Both the position numbers and the translations under genes were made by a program. Positions 27,226 to 38,160 of a DNA stretch of 41,048 nt are shown here, piece by piece (position 1 is the stretch's first letter; each line of letters starts with the position of its first letter). Source of the stretch: Cyclobacteriaceae bacterium (GTDB lineage Bacteria > Bacteroidota > Bacteroidia > Cytophagales > Cyclobacteriaceae); contig JANQEU010000054.1 of NCBI GenBank assembly GCA_028278225.1, positions 1 through 41,048 of the forward strand, read 5' to 3'. The notes under the pieces are model-generated. The model did not search any database. It was not told the origin of the DNA and worked only from the letters and a program-made list of their open reading frames with translations.

Positions 27226-27945
27226 ATGAATGACATCCTAATCCCTCCTTGTGAAGAATGCAAGAACAAAAACAAGCTTTTTTGCGGGCTGACACCAGAT
27301 CACAAGCGTCATTTTTCAAAAAATAAAGGAAGAAATCTATTTAAGAAGGGCCAGGTAATTTATTACGAAGGAAATTATCCCAATGGACTTTTCTGTATTT
27401 TCCAGGGCAAAGTAAAAATCTCAAAAATCGGCCTGGAAGGAAAAGAACAGATCATAAAGTTTGCCGGAGCCGGTGAAACGCTTGGGTATCGTGCCCTGAT
27501 GAATGATGAACCGTATAATGCAACAGCCACAGCCATGGAGGATTGCTACATTTGTCATTTGTCGAAAAACGCTTTTATGGGTACCCTTGAAACCACCAAC
27601 AGGTTGTCCCTCAACATGATCGAATTGTTGTCCAAAGACCTGAAGGACTCTGAGCGGAAATTAATAAACATCACGCAGAAGCCGGTAAGAGACAGGGTTG
27701 CCGAGGCACTTTTGATCCTGAAAAAGCAATTTGGGTTTAAAGAAGACGGAAAAACGCTCAATGCCACACTCACCAGGAGAGAAATAGGCGAAATCGCAGG
27801 CATCACCACTGAAACAGCTATTCGAACGCTGTCCGACTTCAACAAAGAAAAGGTCATCAAGCTGGAAGATAAACAAATTGTGATCTTGGATCTTAGCAAG
27901 CTTGCCTATATGGCAAATATGGATCCGGATGACCCGGACCTTTGA
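27226..27945 (+). CDS. FNR-type Crp-family regulator with Fe-S cysteines
   Basis: This 239-aa transcription factor has the FNR layout. An N-terminal cysteine cluster (Cys9, Cys12, Cys20) and Cys110, which aligns with E. coli FNR Cys122, could hold an oxygen-labile [4Fe-4S] cluster. A cyclic-nucleotide-binding-like beta roll (about 35-125), a dimer helix (125-150) and a winged HTH (about 182-205) follow. The recognition helix TTETAIRTLS has Glu196 and Arg200, as in Crp/FNR proteins that read TGA half sites. It would switch on anaerobic nitrate genes; the ATGAT-N4-ATCAT sites in this window contain TGA/TCA. Spacing Cys12-x7-Cys20 is wider than in E. coli FNR. The gene is monocistronic; the start ATG follows an A-rich leader. 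Confidence 0.9.
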   Translation: MNDILIPPCEECKNKNKLFCGLTPDHKRHFSKNKGRNLFKKGQVIYYEGNYPNGLFCIFQGKVKISKIGLEGKEQIIKFAGAGETLGYRALMNDEPYNATATAMEDCYICHLSKNAFMGTLETTNRLSLNMIELLSKDLKDSERKLINITQKPVRDRVAEALLILKKQFGFKEDGKTLNATLTRREIGEIAGITTETAIRTLSDFNKEKVIKLEDKQIVILDLSKLAYMANMDPDDPDL

Positions 27946-28007
27946 TTTGAACAACAGCCTTTTCCGATTCTTTGCTATCCCAAATCATCCCGCAAAACAT
28001 TGGTGGA

Positions 28008-28023
28008 TATGATTGATATCATT
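28008..28023. promoter_or_regulatory. FNR-like palindrome upstream of second Crp gene
   Basis: ATGAT-TGAT-ATCAT (28009-28022) is an exact copy of the core. It lies 117 bp (centre) before the second Crp-family gene and 64 bp after the stop of the FNR-type gene. It suggests a cascade in which the FNR-type protein controls the second regulator. Confidence 0.72.
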
Positions 28024-28132
28024 GTTGGATTGCCATTCTGAAAATACCTTCAGGGTAATAATTCAAAACTTGCGTTATCCAAACGTTAACTACTGATATT
28101 CAGATAGTTAATTCTTTGATCATTCGCTTACT

Positions 28133-28792
28133 ATGAGGATAACAACTGATATTCATTGTTTAATTGAGAAAAAATTCGATTCGGTTCAATATTTCCAATC
28201 CGGTCAGCACGTTTATTCCGAAGGTGAGCCCAGCGACGGCGTGTACTATATCGTCGAAGGCAAAATAAAAATCCTGAAAAGCGGACTCAATAAGCAGGTG
28301 ACCATGTGGTTTTGTTATCCAAATGAATTTATAGGAATAGTACCTTTTTTCTTAAACGCTGAAACTCATGATTCCACGGCTGTGGTAACCGGAGCAACGG
28401 CAAAGCTGATTTACATTAGCCGGAAGGACTTTACTGATCTCATGATCAGCTATCCGGATGTTCAGAAAGAAATTGTCAACGAGCTCAGCAAAAAGATCAG
28501 CCTTACGGAAATGAGGATAACGAGTTCGAACCAGCACAGTCTTAAAGTCAGGTTCATTGAAGCCGTAGCTTTCCTGGCGGAACAAGAGCAGGATTATGGA
28601 GATCAGCGGGAGAAACCGGAGACCAGGACTCAATTAAAACTGACAGTGGACAACCTGTCTGAGATATCAGGAATATCACGGAAATATTTGGAAAAAATGT
28701 TGGCCAAATTCGAAAAAAAGGACCTGCTTCATGTCGAAAGTGAAGACAGGGTAGTGATCCATGACCTGAATAAGTTTCTTTCCTTCAAATAG
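28133..28792 (+). CDS. Crp/Fnr-family regulator without Fe-S cysteines
   Basis: This 219-aa protein has a cyclic-nucleotide-binding-like domain (about 15-115), a long dimer helix and a C-terminal HTH (174-193). It lacks the N-terminal Cys motif, so it does not sense oxygen by an Fe-S cluster; a haem (DNR/NnrR-like NO sensing) or other ligand is possible. Its recognition helix reads GISRKYLEKML: where Crp has S-R-E-T-V-G-R, the Glu and final Arg are Lys184 and Lys188, so its DNA target probably differs from the standard TGA half site. An FNR-like palindrome sits upstream. The gene is convergent with the nar operon and shares the terminator at 28808-28836. Confidence 0.87.
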   Translation: MRITTDIHCLIEKKFDSVQYFQSGQHVYSEGEPSDGVYYIVEGKIKILKSGLNKQVTMWFCYPNEFIGIVPFFLNAETHDSTAVVTGATAKLIYISRKDFTDLMISYPDVQKEIVNELSKKISLTEMRITSSNQHSLKVRFIEAVAFLAEQEQDYGDQREKPETRTQLKLTVDNLSEISGISRKYLEKMLAKFEKKDLLHVESEDRVVIHDLNKFLSFK

Positions 28793-28807
28793 TCAGAGAA
28801 AGCCCGT

Positions 28808-28842
28808 AAAAAAGAATCCCGTTACAAGCGGGATTCCTCAAC
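28808..28842. terminator. Bidirectional hairpin terminator between crp and nar operon
   Basis: GAATCCCG (28814-28821) pairs with CGGGATTC (28829-28836) around a 7-nt loop. On the - strand the stem is followed by a T run (AAAAAA at 28808-28813 on + strand), so it is best as the terminator of the nar operon. It sits 46 bp beyond the narI stop. It may also stop the Crp transcript. Confidence 0.8.
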
Positions 28843-28882
28843 ATATAACACAGGACTGCATGAGATGCAGTTTATTCCTTGG

Positions 28883-30298
28883 CTAGTGATTATTAGTCTT
28901 CCTTCCAAAAGTATGTCTTGAACTGGTACGAATCAGCTTCCTGTTCCAATTCCACATCACTACCTGATAGCTACGCCACAAGTAGTCAATAGGTGCTACA
29001 AGAAAATGCATGAACCGGGTAAACGGGATAAGGCCAACAATGAAGAATGCTGAAAAAATATGGATCTGGACTATCCAGGGTAGTACACTTACAGCATCTA
29101 TTTGCGGGTTGAGTGTAAATATTGAGCGGAGATAAGGCGTAAGTACGCTGGCAAACCATGATGAACCCCAGCGAACGTAAAATGCAACTCCCATGCCTGA
29201 AAGGATCTGGACAATCAATACGGTATAAACCAGCATATCCATGTAATTGGATATTACCAGCAACTTCGAAGAGGTCATCCTTCTGCGGATCAACATGATG
29301 AGCCCAAACAGGGTAGATAGCGCAAATACGAAGGCCGATCCTTCAAGGATCAACAATCTGACAGGAGATCCATTCCATGCCAGGATGCTTTGCGGAAAAA
29401 GGAACGCGGTCAGATGGCCAAAAAACAGAACCAGTAACCCGAGGTGGAAGGGTTGTGATCCCCAAAAAAGTTTTTTCCCTTCCAGGAATTGGGAAGAAAG
29501 GGAAGAAACCTTAAACCCTGTGGCACGATATCTAATAATACTGCCGAAAAGAAATATCAATATTGAAACATAGGGGAATACGATGAACATTAATATGCTG
29601 ATCATCCCGGTTCCTGATTCAATCCCGACCTTCAGCAGATAAACTGCCAAACCTGCTGCCAGCAACATGAGGATCAGTACAAGGCCATGTCTTTTCTCCA
29701 TAATTTCCGGCGTATATCCGATCTCTCTTGAAAGCTTCCTGATCAGGAAGATCATCCATATCAAAAATGCCACTAAGACGGCCAGCAATCCCAAAAGTAC
29801 ATAATCATAGAGCTGCATCTCCCTGCTGGGTGCCGGAGTTGTTTCTGTTACAGTTTCACTTTCAGCAGTAGTAGCCAAATCGGCACTTTCCTGGCTGGCT
29901 ATATCAATATATTCCAATATGGATATGATCTCGGCATCACTAAACATATTATAGGCAATCATCGGAGTCTTGTTATACTCTTCAAATATTGCTATGGCAT
30001 CCGCATCTCCGCTTGCAATCATTTCCTGGGAGTTCTTGATCCATCTGATCAACCACTCCTGTGATCGTTTTTCATTGATCCCCTTTAATCCCGGCCCAAC
30101 CATCCTGACTTCATCAGTTCGATGACAGACGGCACAATTCTGTTTATAAAGATCCTCCCCTGATTTTTGTGCAAGAGAGCCGTATGGTATGAGTAATATT
30201 GCGATAAGTAAAGCAGTAAGGTTCCGATAGAGGTTATTGCTCAGTGCTTTTGATATAATTTCCATTTTGCTAATGCTCATATGTGATTGTGTACTCAT
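28883..30298 (-). CDS. narI: Cytochrome c-NarI fusion, nitrate reductase gamma subunit
   Basis: I take the ATG at 30298, whose ATGA overlaps the narJ stop and suggests coupled translation (471 aa); an upstream in-frame ATG at 30340 would overlap narJ more. An N-terminal hydrophobic leader (26-42) precedes a monohaem cytochrome c domain, CAVCH (Cys55, Cys58, His59), with Met113 or Met118 as candidate sixth ligand. A Thr/Glu-rich linker (137-158) and two extra membrane helices lead to a five-helix NarI core. Its haem b ligands match E. coli NarI in spacing: His285 and His295 (10 apart, as 56/66) and His413 and His431 (18 apart, as 187/205). It passes electrons to NarH. The fused c haem suggests exchange with periplasmic electron carriers besides quinol. 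Confidence 0.93.
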   Translation of the reverse strand: MSTQSHMSISKMEIISKALSNNLYRNLTALLIAILLIPYGSLAQKSGEDLYKQNCAVCHRTDEVRMVGPGLKGINEKRSQEWLIRWIKNSQEMIASGDADAIAIFEEYNKTPMIAYNMFSDAEIISILEYIDIASQESADLATTAESETVTETTPAPSREMQLYDYVLLGLLAVLVAFLIWMIFLIRKLSREIGYTPEIMEKRHGLVLILMLLAAGLAVYLLKVGIESGTGMISILMFIVFPYVSILIFLFGSIIRYRATGFKVSSLSSQFLEGKKLFWGSQPFHLGLLVLFFGHLTAFLFPQSILAWNGSPVRLLILEGSAFVFALSTLFGLIMLIRRRMTSSKLLVISNYMDMLVYTVLIVQILSGMGVAFYVRWGSSWFASVLTPYLRSIFTLNPQIDAVSVLPWIVQIHIFSAFFIVGLIPFTRFMHFLVAPIDYLWRSYQVVMWNWNRKLIRTSSRHTFGRKTNNH

Positions 30299-30993
30299 AT
30301 TTTCGTTGTTTGGGGTTGTGTTTGACCGATATCCGAACATGTCCCACAGTTTGCCAGGAAATTACTTCCGATCTGGGGTTTCACCTCCGTAGGTTCATAA
30401 TGTGTGACATCCGCAAAGTCTTTCTGAAGCACTACTTGCAATGCCCTCAACGCGTAATAGTAAATATTTCGGTCTTTGATGTTTTCCTGGATCAGTGCAC
30501 GATGTTTTTTCTTAAGTATCCTGTCCTTCAATTCCAATCGCGCAGAATCGAATTCCGCCAGCATTTTGTCAATTGCGGGCATGAGAATTCTAACCGACAT
30601 TTCATTTAGAAATTCTTCATCATCGGTTTTCATCAGCAACGCCAGAACATTTGCCAGGTTGTCTGGCAGCTCCTCACCACAATCATTCTCAACTTTTGCC
30701 TGTTCCTGCTTCATATGGACAAGAAACTCGCCACGCTTGTAATCCTCTCCGAATAAAACGTAGCCGATATCCAGATAGCAGATAGCCTGGATATGAAATG
30801 TTTTCGAAAATAATTCTTCGATAGACCCGTCAGACTCGTTATTAACAAAGTCGACGAACCTCCTCATTTCTTCAGCAGCTACCGGGCTATTTATCCTAAG
30901 GAAGTCCATGCATTCATTTACCCGATCGCGATACCCCTCTTTCGGATATTTGAAAATCTCAGAAAAGAAACGATAGTGCTTTACGTTGATCAT
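30295..30993 (-). CDS. narJ: Nitrate reductase assembly chaperone NarJ
   Basis: This 232-aa protein is of the NarJ/TorD-like chaperone type and starts 4 bp after the narH stop. It is nearly all alpha-helical, with the opening HYRFFSEIFKYPKEGY and the helix LPDNLANVLALLMKTDDEEFLNE typical of NarJ. It binds apo-NarG and helps insert molybdopterin and Fe-S clusters before NarGH joins NarI. It has no membrane segment and acts in the cytoplasm. The C-terminus has an unusual tail (GSNFLANCGTCSDIGQTQPQ) with a CGTC pair, which may be a variable extension. Its stop codon overlaps the narI start by four bases. Gene order G-H-J-I is the classical one. Confidence 0.93.
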   Translation of the reverse strand: MINVKHYRFFSEIFKYPKEGYRDRVNECMDFLRINSPVAAEEMRRFVDFVNNESDGSIEELFSKTFHIQAICYLDIGYVLFGEDYKRGEFLVHMKQEQAKVENDCGEELPDNLANVLALLMKTDDEEFLNEMSVRILMPAIDKMLAEFDSARLELKDRILKKKHRALIQENIKDRNIYYYALRALQVVLQKDFADVTHYEPTEVKPQIGSNFLANCGTCSDIGQTQPQTTKI

Positions 30994-30997
30994 TCTC

Positions 30998-32491
<1,494 letters not shown>

Positions 32492-32527
32492 GTTATTAGT
32501 TTTTTAAGTCTAAGTGTGTTGTACTGA

Positions 32528-35500
32528 TCAATATTCAAGTTTCTCCATTTTACGAACCAGCACGTGTGTATCCCGGTTTACCCCTACAGGGCCCCAGTAA
32601 TTGAAGTGGTATGTAAACTGTCCATAACCTCCCACCATTAAATTAGGTTTTAGGTGCACTCTCGTGAAACTGTTATGACCTCCTCCCCGCCTTCTTCCTC
32701 TTACCTGGGATTTCGGCACATTGTAGGTCCTCTCCGGTGAGTGGTATACTATGCAAACTCCTTTGGGTATCCGTGCGCTTACACAGGCCCGTGTTACATA
32801 TACGCCATGGTCATTGTACACCTCCACATAATCATTATCATTGATGCCAAGGCTTGCGGCATCCTCTTCATTTATCCAACAGGGCTCAGTTCCTCTTGAA
32901 AGCGTCAGCATACGCAGGGTATCTCCATAAGTGGAGTGAATATGCCATTTGCCATGCGGGGTCAGACAGTTCAACATCCTGGCCTTGCCATCGTTCACGG
33001 TCTTTCTCAGATCTCCATATACTTCGGGGGTTGGTGATGGCTTAAAGGTCGGCAAATGCTCACCAAAAGCAATGTAACCGTCATGGTCCAGGTAAAAATG
33101 CTGGCGACCCGTGAGGGTTCTCCACGGCATCAATCGATCAACGTTGTAGGTATATGCTGCATAAGCTCTGCCGTCATTCATAAGTCCCGACCATAAAGGA
33201 GATGTATTGTATCGTCTTGGCTGTGACTGCAGGTCCTGGTAGTCAATACGGACATCCTTGCTGCCTTCTCCCAGATCCGCAAGCACCATTCCCGCTTTCT
33301 TTTCCATATTCTTGTAAGCCTTGTCGTTTAATTTCCCATTGGTCAGTGTAGACAGGGAAAGTATACAGTTTATGGCTTCAACATCTTCCTTTAAAGAGGG
33401 ATAATCTACATTGTCAATTTTCTGAATATGCCGTTTTTCCTGACGTAACTCTTCATACACATCTTCACACATGTAATGATTCCCATGAGCGCCAAGACCA
33501 TTTTTAGCGACGTTTTCTCCCAGTGAAATGAACTTTTGATGAATTTTGGTATAGTCCCTTTCCACAAATGCTATTTTGTGCATCGTTTTTCCAGGTATGG
33601 GCTCGCACTCTCCTTTACTCCAGTCCTGCAATTTGGGTTGAGTGATCTCATCGGCTGTGTCATGTGAAAGCGGAACATTGACTACGTCTTTCACTGGTCC
33701 GTCAAAATAATCCGGAGCCAGCTCACTCACTCGCCTGGCAATGGCCTGGAATATTTGCCAGTCCGTTTTCGACTCCCATACAGGAGCAATCGCGGCCGAC
33801 AAAGGATGTATGAATGAGTGCATATCCGTACTATTGATATCCGCTTTTTCATACCATGAGGCCGTTGGCAACACGATATCCGAATAAAGCGCCGAGGTAT
33901 CCATTCTGAAGTTGATGTCGACAACAAGATCCATCTTGCCTTTGGGAGCCGATTCCCGGTATACGATATCCTGAACGACATCTCCCGCTACTTCATCAGC
34001 TATCTTATTGGTATGAGTGCCCAGATAATGATCCAGCATGTACTCATGTCCCTTGGCTGATGACATAAGCGCATTCCCGCGCCAGATGAACCATACCCTG
34101 GGGAAGTTGATGTCAGCATCGGGATCTTCCACAGAGTATTGCAGCTCGTTGGATTTCAACTTATCAACAATGTAGTTTCTGATAGCAGCGTCGTCCTTTG
34201 CTCCGGAGGCTTCCGCATCCTTTACAATGTCCAGGTTGCTTTTATTATACTGCGGATAGAATGGCATCCACCCGTTTTTAACGGCCATAACACTCCAGTC
34301 GGCGGAGTGCATATGAGCCAGTTTATTCTCGGGGACTGAGTTATAATATTTCTGGTTGCCATCATACCTCCATTGATCCGAATGAATGTAATGCCAAATG
34401 GGTCCCTGCTGCAATCTGACGGCTCCCTGCCAGTCCTTACCCGACATGATCGTAGACCAGGAATCCATCGGCGCCAGTTTTTCCTGACCTACATAGTGGT
34501 TCATTCCGCCTCCGTTCCTGCCGTTGCATCCGGTAAGCATTTGAGCCATTATGGCAGCGCGATACATCAGGTTACCATGGAACCAGTGATTGATTGCCGC
34601 GCCCACAATTACCATGCACTTACCCTTTGTCGCTTCCGCAGTGCCGGCCCACTCCCTGGCAAATTGTATGACGGTCTTCTTTCCGATCCCGGTAAAGATC
34701 TCCTGCCATGCCGGAGTGTAGGCCGATTCCTTATCGTCATATGACTCAGGATAGGCACCGGACAGCCCTCTGCCAACACCGTACTGTCCCATGGTAAGAT
34801 CATAAATTGTTGCTACGGGGATCTTTTGGCCATCCAGTGTATCTACATATCTGACGGGGACGCCTCTGTTTACTTTTTTATCCAATCCATATTCAATGAA
34901 CTCTACCTGCAGCACCTCATCATTCTTTTCAATCAACGTGAGCTCAGGATCAAATGGTTTATCGTCATGCCCGTCTTCATATTTGAGGTTCCATTTCCCT
35001 TTTTTCTCATCCCATCTGTGACCCATGCTCCCCTTGGGCATAACAAGATCCCCGGAGCCCGAATCAAAATTCAGGAACTTCCATTCACCGTTTTCAACGC
35101 CTTCGTATTTTTTGATGCGATTTGCCCTCAATAGTTTTCCAGGGGTAAATGTTTTTCCTTCTTTATTAATTTCTACAAGAAACGGACAATCCGTGTATCT
35201 CTTTACGTAATCGATGAAATATGGCACTTGCCTGTCAACATGATATTCTTTGAGTATCACGTGTGTCACTGACATCCAGAAAGCCCCGTCTGATCCGGCA
35301 TGTGCCGGGATCCACTGATCCGAGTGTTTGGCCACCATCGAAAAATCCGGTGACATTACGACCGTCTTGCTGCCGTTATGCCGTGCCTCCGAGAAAAAAT
35401 GGATGTCCGGTGTACGGGTCATACCCAGATTGGCGCCCATGGAAACAATGAATTTGGAATTGTACCAGTCAGCACTTTCACAAACATCTGTCTGCTCACC

Positions 35501-36148
35501 CCATATTTCCGGGAAGGCATTTGGAAGATCGCAATACCAGTCATAGAAACTCAGGTTCACACCACCCATTAATTGCAGATACCTTGCTCCGGAAGCGTAA
35601 CTCAGCATGGACATGGCCGGGATCGGAGAAAAACCTATTAATCTGTCAGGCCCGTATTTTTTTACCGTATAAATATTGGAAGCCGCAATTAACGTTACGA
35701 CCTCATCCCAATGCACCCTTCTGAAACCGCCTTTTCCCCTTGCCCGCTGGTATTTTGCCCTTTTTTCAGGATCATTTTGCAGGTTTTCCCACGCTTTGAC
35801 AGCATCGCCATCTGTCGATTGCAGTTCTGCGTTAAAAAGGTCGAGTAGTGCTCCTCGGACCAAAGGGTACTTCACCCTGATCGGACTGTACAGGTACCAG
35901 GAAAATGATATTCCCCGCTGGCATCCTCTTGGTTCATATGGGGGTAAACTATTCTCCAGTAGCGGATAATCCAGTTGCTGCATCTCCCATACCACAATGC
36001 CTTCTTTCACATGTATCTGCCAGGAACAACCCCCGGTGCAGTTTACACCGTGAGTGCTTCTAACTACTTTGTCGTACTGCCACCTGTTCCTGTAAAATTC
36101 CTCCCACTTTCTGGTCTTTGGTGATATGATATCTTCGATCCAACTCAT
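32528..36148 (-). CDS. narG: Respiratory nitrate reductase alpha subunit NarG
   Basis: This 1206-aa molybdenum enzyme reduces nitrate to nitrite. The N-terminus holds the FS0 cluster ligands His33, Cys37, Cys41 and Cys76 ([11 protein letters not shown] and EPRGCQRG), with His as the first ligand as in E. coli NarG. The molybdenum ligand is probably Asp227 in [10 protein letters not shown]. The bis-MGD-binding stretches run through the protein (for example [14 protein letters not shown] and SPERTYNVP near the C-terminus). No twin-arginine signal is present at the N-terminus ([17 protein letters not shown]), so the catalytic site faces the cytoplasm and nitrate must be imported, in agreement with the NarK genes. 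It lies 22 bp after the cytochrome c gene. No frameshift is seen. Confidence 0.97.
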   Translation of the reverse strand: MSWIEDIISPKTRKWEEFYRNRWQYDKVVRSTHGVNCTGGCSWQIHVKEGIVVWEMQQLDYPLLENSLPPYEPRGCQRGISFSWYLYSPIRVKYPLVRGALLDLFNAELQSTDGDAVKAWENLQNDPEKRAKYQRARGKGGFRRVHWDEVVTLIAASNIYTVKKYGPDRLIGFSPIPAMSMLSYASGARYLQLMGGVNLSFYDWYCDLPNAFPEIWGEQTDVCESADWYNSKFIVSMGANLGMTRTPDIHFFSEARHNGSKTVVMSPDFSMVAKHSDQWIPAHAGSDGAFWMSVTHVILKEYHVDRQVPYFIDYVKRYTDCPFLVEINKEGKTFTPGKLLRANRIKKYEGVENGEWKFLNFDSGSGDLVMPKGSMGHRWDEKKGKWNLKYEDGHDDKPFDPELTLIEKNDEVLQVEFIEYGLDKKVNRGVPVRYVDTLDGQKIPVATIYDLTMGQYGVGRGLSGAYPESYDDKESAYTPAWQEIFTGIGKKTVIQFAREWAGTAEATKGKCMVIVGAAINHWFHGNLMYRAAIMAQMLTGCNGRNGGGMNHYVGQEKLAPMDSWSTIMSGKDWQGAVRLQQGPIWHYIHSDQWRYDGNQKYYNSVPENKLAHMHSADWSVMAVKNGWMPFYPQYNKSNLDIVKDAEASGAKDDAAIRNYIVDKLKSNELQYSVEDPDADINFPRVWFIWRGNALMSSAKGHEYMLDHYLGTHTNKIADEVAGDVVQDIVYRESAPKGKMDLVVDINFRMDTSALYSDIVLPTASWYEKADINSTDMHSFIHPLSAAIAPVWESKTDWQIFQAIARRVSELAPDYFDGPVKDVVNVPLSHDTADEITQPKLQDWSKGECEPIPGKTMHKIAFVERDYTKIHQKFISLGENVAKNGLGAHGNHYMCEDVYEELRQEKRHIQKIDNVDYPSLKEDVEAINCILSLSTLTNGKLNDKAYKNMEKKAGMVLADLGEGSKDVRIDYQDLQSQPRRYNTSPLWSGLMNDGRAYAAYTYNVDRLMPWRTLTGRQHFYLDHDGYIAFGEHLPTFKPSPTPEVYGDLRKTVNDGKARMLNCLTPHGKWHIHSTYGDTLRMLTLSRGTEPCWINEEDAASLGINDNDYVEVYNDHGVYVTRACVSARIPKGVCIVYHSPERTYNVPKSQVRGRRRGGGHNSFTRVHLKPNLMVGGYGQFTYHFNYWGPVGVNRDTHVLVRKMEKLEY

Positions 36149-36170
36149 ATTTCTATTCTTGATTGTTCTA

Positions 36171-36731
36171 TTAATTTATTGGTTTGATTTGACGATCAAA
36201 TACTGCCTTTTTCACCGATTCCTTCTTCCGGTTGAACCAGAAGAAATAAACCAGCACCAACCAGACAATGAGTCCTATCGGACCGTATAACAGGAAGATC
36301 TCGTCATTACTATCCGCCTCCTGACCGTCGCTATTTACATCCACAAATTGCAGGAAAGCCTTCAGGTATTCGATCTCCTCGTCTGTCAGTCTGTTGTCGT
36401 TATAAGCGCTGGCCATTGCGGGAAAGGGTGGCGCTCCCAGTATGCCTGATAATCCGGCGTCTCCCATCCTTGTATACACATCCGTAAGGTCCTTACCAAG
36501 CAGACCACCACTTAAAACGGCAGAATTATTTACGTTGTGACAGGAGTTACAGGCAGCTCCTCCGTTTGCAAGTCTCGTAGTGCCATCAAACAAATTTGCT
36601 CCATTCAGAATAGCTTCCTGTGACACCTGCATGGTTCCCGCAGCATTATCGGAAGTGATTCCCTCAAAATGAAAAATACATAGTGTGGCAACAAGGAGAA
36701 GCGCTCGGAAAGACCGGAATTGCGTTTTCAT
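36171..36731 (-). CDS. Membrane-anchored monohaem cytochrome c of the nar operon
   Basis: This 186-aa protein opens the nar operon. Residues 1-22 form a signal peptide; the cytochrome domain has CNSCH (Cys61, Cys64, His65), and Met106 in [10 protein letters not shown] is the likely sixth ligand. Residues 146-165 ([18 protein letters not shown]) form a C-terminal membrane helix, followed by a basic cytoplasmic tail. It would sit in the periplasm, tethered to the inner membrane, and pass electrons to or from the NarI complex. A cytochrome c gene before narG resembles NarC of Thermus in position, although that protein is dihaem. The FNR-like palindrome lies 70 bp upstream of its start codon and should control the whole operon. 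Confidence 0.93.
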   Translation of the reverse strand: MKTQFRSFRALLLVATLCIFHFEGITSDNAAGTMQVSQEAILNGANLFDGTTRLANGGAACNSCHNVNNSAVLSGGLLGKDLTDVYTRMGDAGLSGILGAPPFPAMASAYNDNRLTDEEIEYLKAFLQFVDVNSDGQEADSNDEIFLLYGPIGLIVWLVLVYFFWFNRKKESVKKAVFDRQIKPIN

Positions 36732-36781
36732 ATCCGTTATTTATAGAGTAGGACAATAAGCATTTGACTCCTAATTTGAGG

Positions 36782-36793
36782 GGTGTGGACACC
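36782..36793. promoter_or_regulatory. Second palindrome next to the FNR-like site
   Basis: GGTGTGGACACC is an inverted repeat (GGTGT/ACACC around GG), 8 bp from the FNR-like site. It could be the target of a second regulator, for example the Crp protein with the altered recognition helix. No family match is claimed. Confidence 0.35.
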
Positions 36794-36800
36794 TGATAAA

Positions 36801-36814
36801 ATGATCTAGATCAT
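36801..36814. promoter_or_regulatory. FNR-like palindrome of the nar operon
   Basis: ATGAT-CTAG-ATCAT is an exact core and a complete palindrome, including its spacer. Its centre is 76 bp before the start of the cytochrome c gene. It is the best candidate for FNR control of the cytochrome c-narGHJI transcript. Confidence 0.75.
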
Positions 36815-36934
36815 AGTTATCTATATCCGCGCTCATAAACGTTGTATTAAAATTACATAAGTGGCTGATAAACTGATAGTTACACCAAATAGTTCTATGA
36901 TCTGAAACCATAGACATACAGCGTATTTGAACAT

Positions 36935-36960
36935 AAAAAGAGCCTCCTGCAGAACGGCTT
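36935..36960 (-). terminator. Weak terminator-like hairpin after ctaA
   Basis: On the - strand, AGCC and GGCT arms flank a loop around CTGCAG, followed by CTTTTT. The stem is only about four bases, so it is a poor candidate for the end of the heme A synthase transcript. Confidence 0.3.
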
Positions 36961-37063
36961 AAACACCTTCCAAAAAATCGCGGCTTTAATTATTCCGGGT
37001 TTGTGATTTTGTGAAATCTATTTTCAAACGGAAATAGGAGTAAACAGAAAATGGTGCTATGGA

Positions 37064-38095
37064 CTATGTACCGATGATGTCTCCCGACTGAAAAAGTTGA
37101 TAGATCAGGGCAGAGATCAAAAAAAGTGCTCCACACTGGTGCAATACGCCCAGTGTAACAGGTACGGCAAACAACAATGTCAGTACCCCCAGCGTGAATT
37201 GAATGAGGATCACAATAAATACGAGGTTCAAAGCCAACCGCAGGTGTTGTCCAAGATCTAACCTTCTGGCAAACTGCCAAATGACAAGGATTAGAAGAAA
37301 GATCACGATCCCAATATATCTGTGGACGAATTGCACAGTAGCCAGGTTTTCAAACAGACTTATCATTCCATCTTTTTGAAGTGCAAATCCAATGGATTCG
37401 GCAATCCACTCATCCCCCATTTTGGGAAATGTGTTGTAAACTTTCCCGGCCTTTAATCCCGACACAAAGGCGCCGTAAACAGTTTGTAAGCCTGTGAGAA
37501 ACAGCAATATAAGGGAAGATCTCCAAATCCAGTTTGATTTGACCGGCCTCACCTCCGGGATGGAATACCGGAGCAAAATCCAGAGCAAATACCCAAAGAG
37601 TACAACGGCCAGAACCAGGTGTGCCGCCAGGCGGTAGTGGCTTACTTCGGGCCTGTCAACCAAACCGCTTTTTACCACGTACCACCCCATAAAGCCCTGT
37701 AAGGCTCCCAGGAAGAATACTGCTATCAGTTGCCTGATCATTGTGCCACTAAGTCTTCTCCTGGTAAGAAAATAGATGAAAGGTATAATGAAGACAATGC
37801 CTATCAGCCTGCCTATCAGGCGATGGATGTATTCCCACCAGAATATTGATTTGAACTCGTCTAAAGTGAAATTGTAATTTTTTAGCCTGAATTCAGGAGA
37901 TTGCTGATACTGGCGAAATACTTCCTGCCAATCCTGTTCATTCAGAGGTGGGACGCTACCCATCACCAAATTCCAATCCACCATGGAAAGGCCGGATTGT
38001 GTTAAGCGTGTGATGCCGCCCACCACGACCATTATCGCGATTAAAAAACAACCTGACGCCAACCAAACAACGACCGATCTGTCTTTCTCCTTCAT
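37064..38095 (-). CDS. ctaA: Heme A synthase, COX15/CtaA family
   Basis: This 343-aa inner-membrane protein has about eight helices and converts heme O to heme A for cytochrome c oxidase. The four family histidines are present: His91 (WEYIHRLIGR), His153 or His159 (VSHYRLAAHL), His258 (FVHRYIGI) and His319 (GVLHQCGA). It is of the long COX15 type, with an extended first periplasmic loop (WEYIHR preceded by ..LDEFKSIFWW). No Cys pair of the Bacillus type is seen in the first loop. Its ATG lies 65 bp after the stop of the GMC dehydrogenase, so it may be co-transcribed. It shows that the organism also respires oxygen with an A-type oxidase. Confidence 0.93.
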   Translation of the reverse strand: MKEKDRSVVVWLASGCFLIAIMVVVGGITRLTQSGLSMVDWNLVMGSVPPLNEQDWQEVFRQYQQSPEFRLKNYNFTLDEFKSIFWWEYIHRLIGRLIGIVFIIPFIYFLTRRRLSGTMIRQLIAVFFLGALQGFMGWYVVKSGLVDRPEVSHYRLAAHLVLAVVLFGYLLWILLRYSIPEVRPVKSNWIWRSSLILLFLTGLQTVYGAFVSGLKAGKVYNTFPKMGDEWIAESIGFALQKDGMISLFENLATVQFVHRYIGIVIFLLILVIWQFARRLDLGQHLRLALNLVFIVILIQFTLGVLTLLFAVPVTLGVLHQCGALFLISALIYQLFQSGDIIGT

Positions 38096-38160
38096 TTCAA
38101 CGCGAAGATATCTGCCTTGCAGTATTGAACAAATAAATCAGGGCAGTGTTTTAATCAATC

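Larger units (their letters stand above)
36732..37063. other. Intergenic control region of the nar operon
   Basis: This 332-bp gap lies between the nar operon start and the 3' end of the heme A synthase gene. It holds two palindromes: GGTGT-GG-ACACC at 36782-36793 and the FNR-like site at 36801-36814. A weak hairpin with T run on the - strand (about 36935-36960) may end the heme A synthase transcript. No ORF or RNA gene is evident. Confidence 0.6.
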
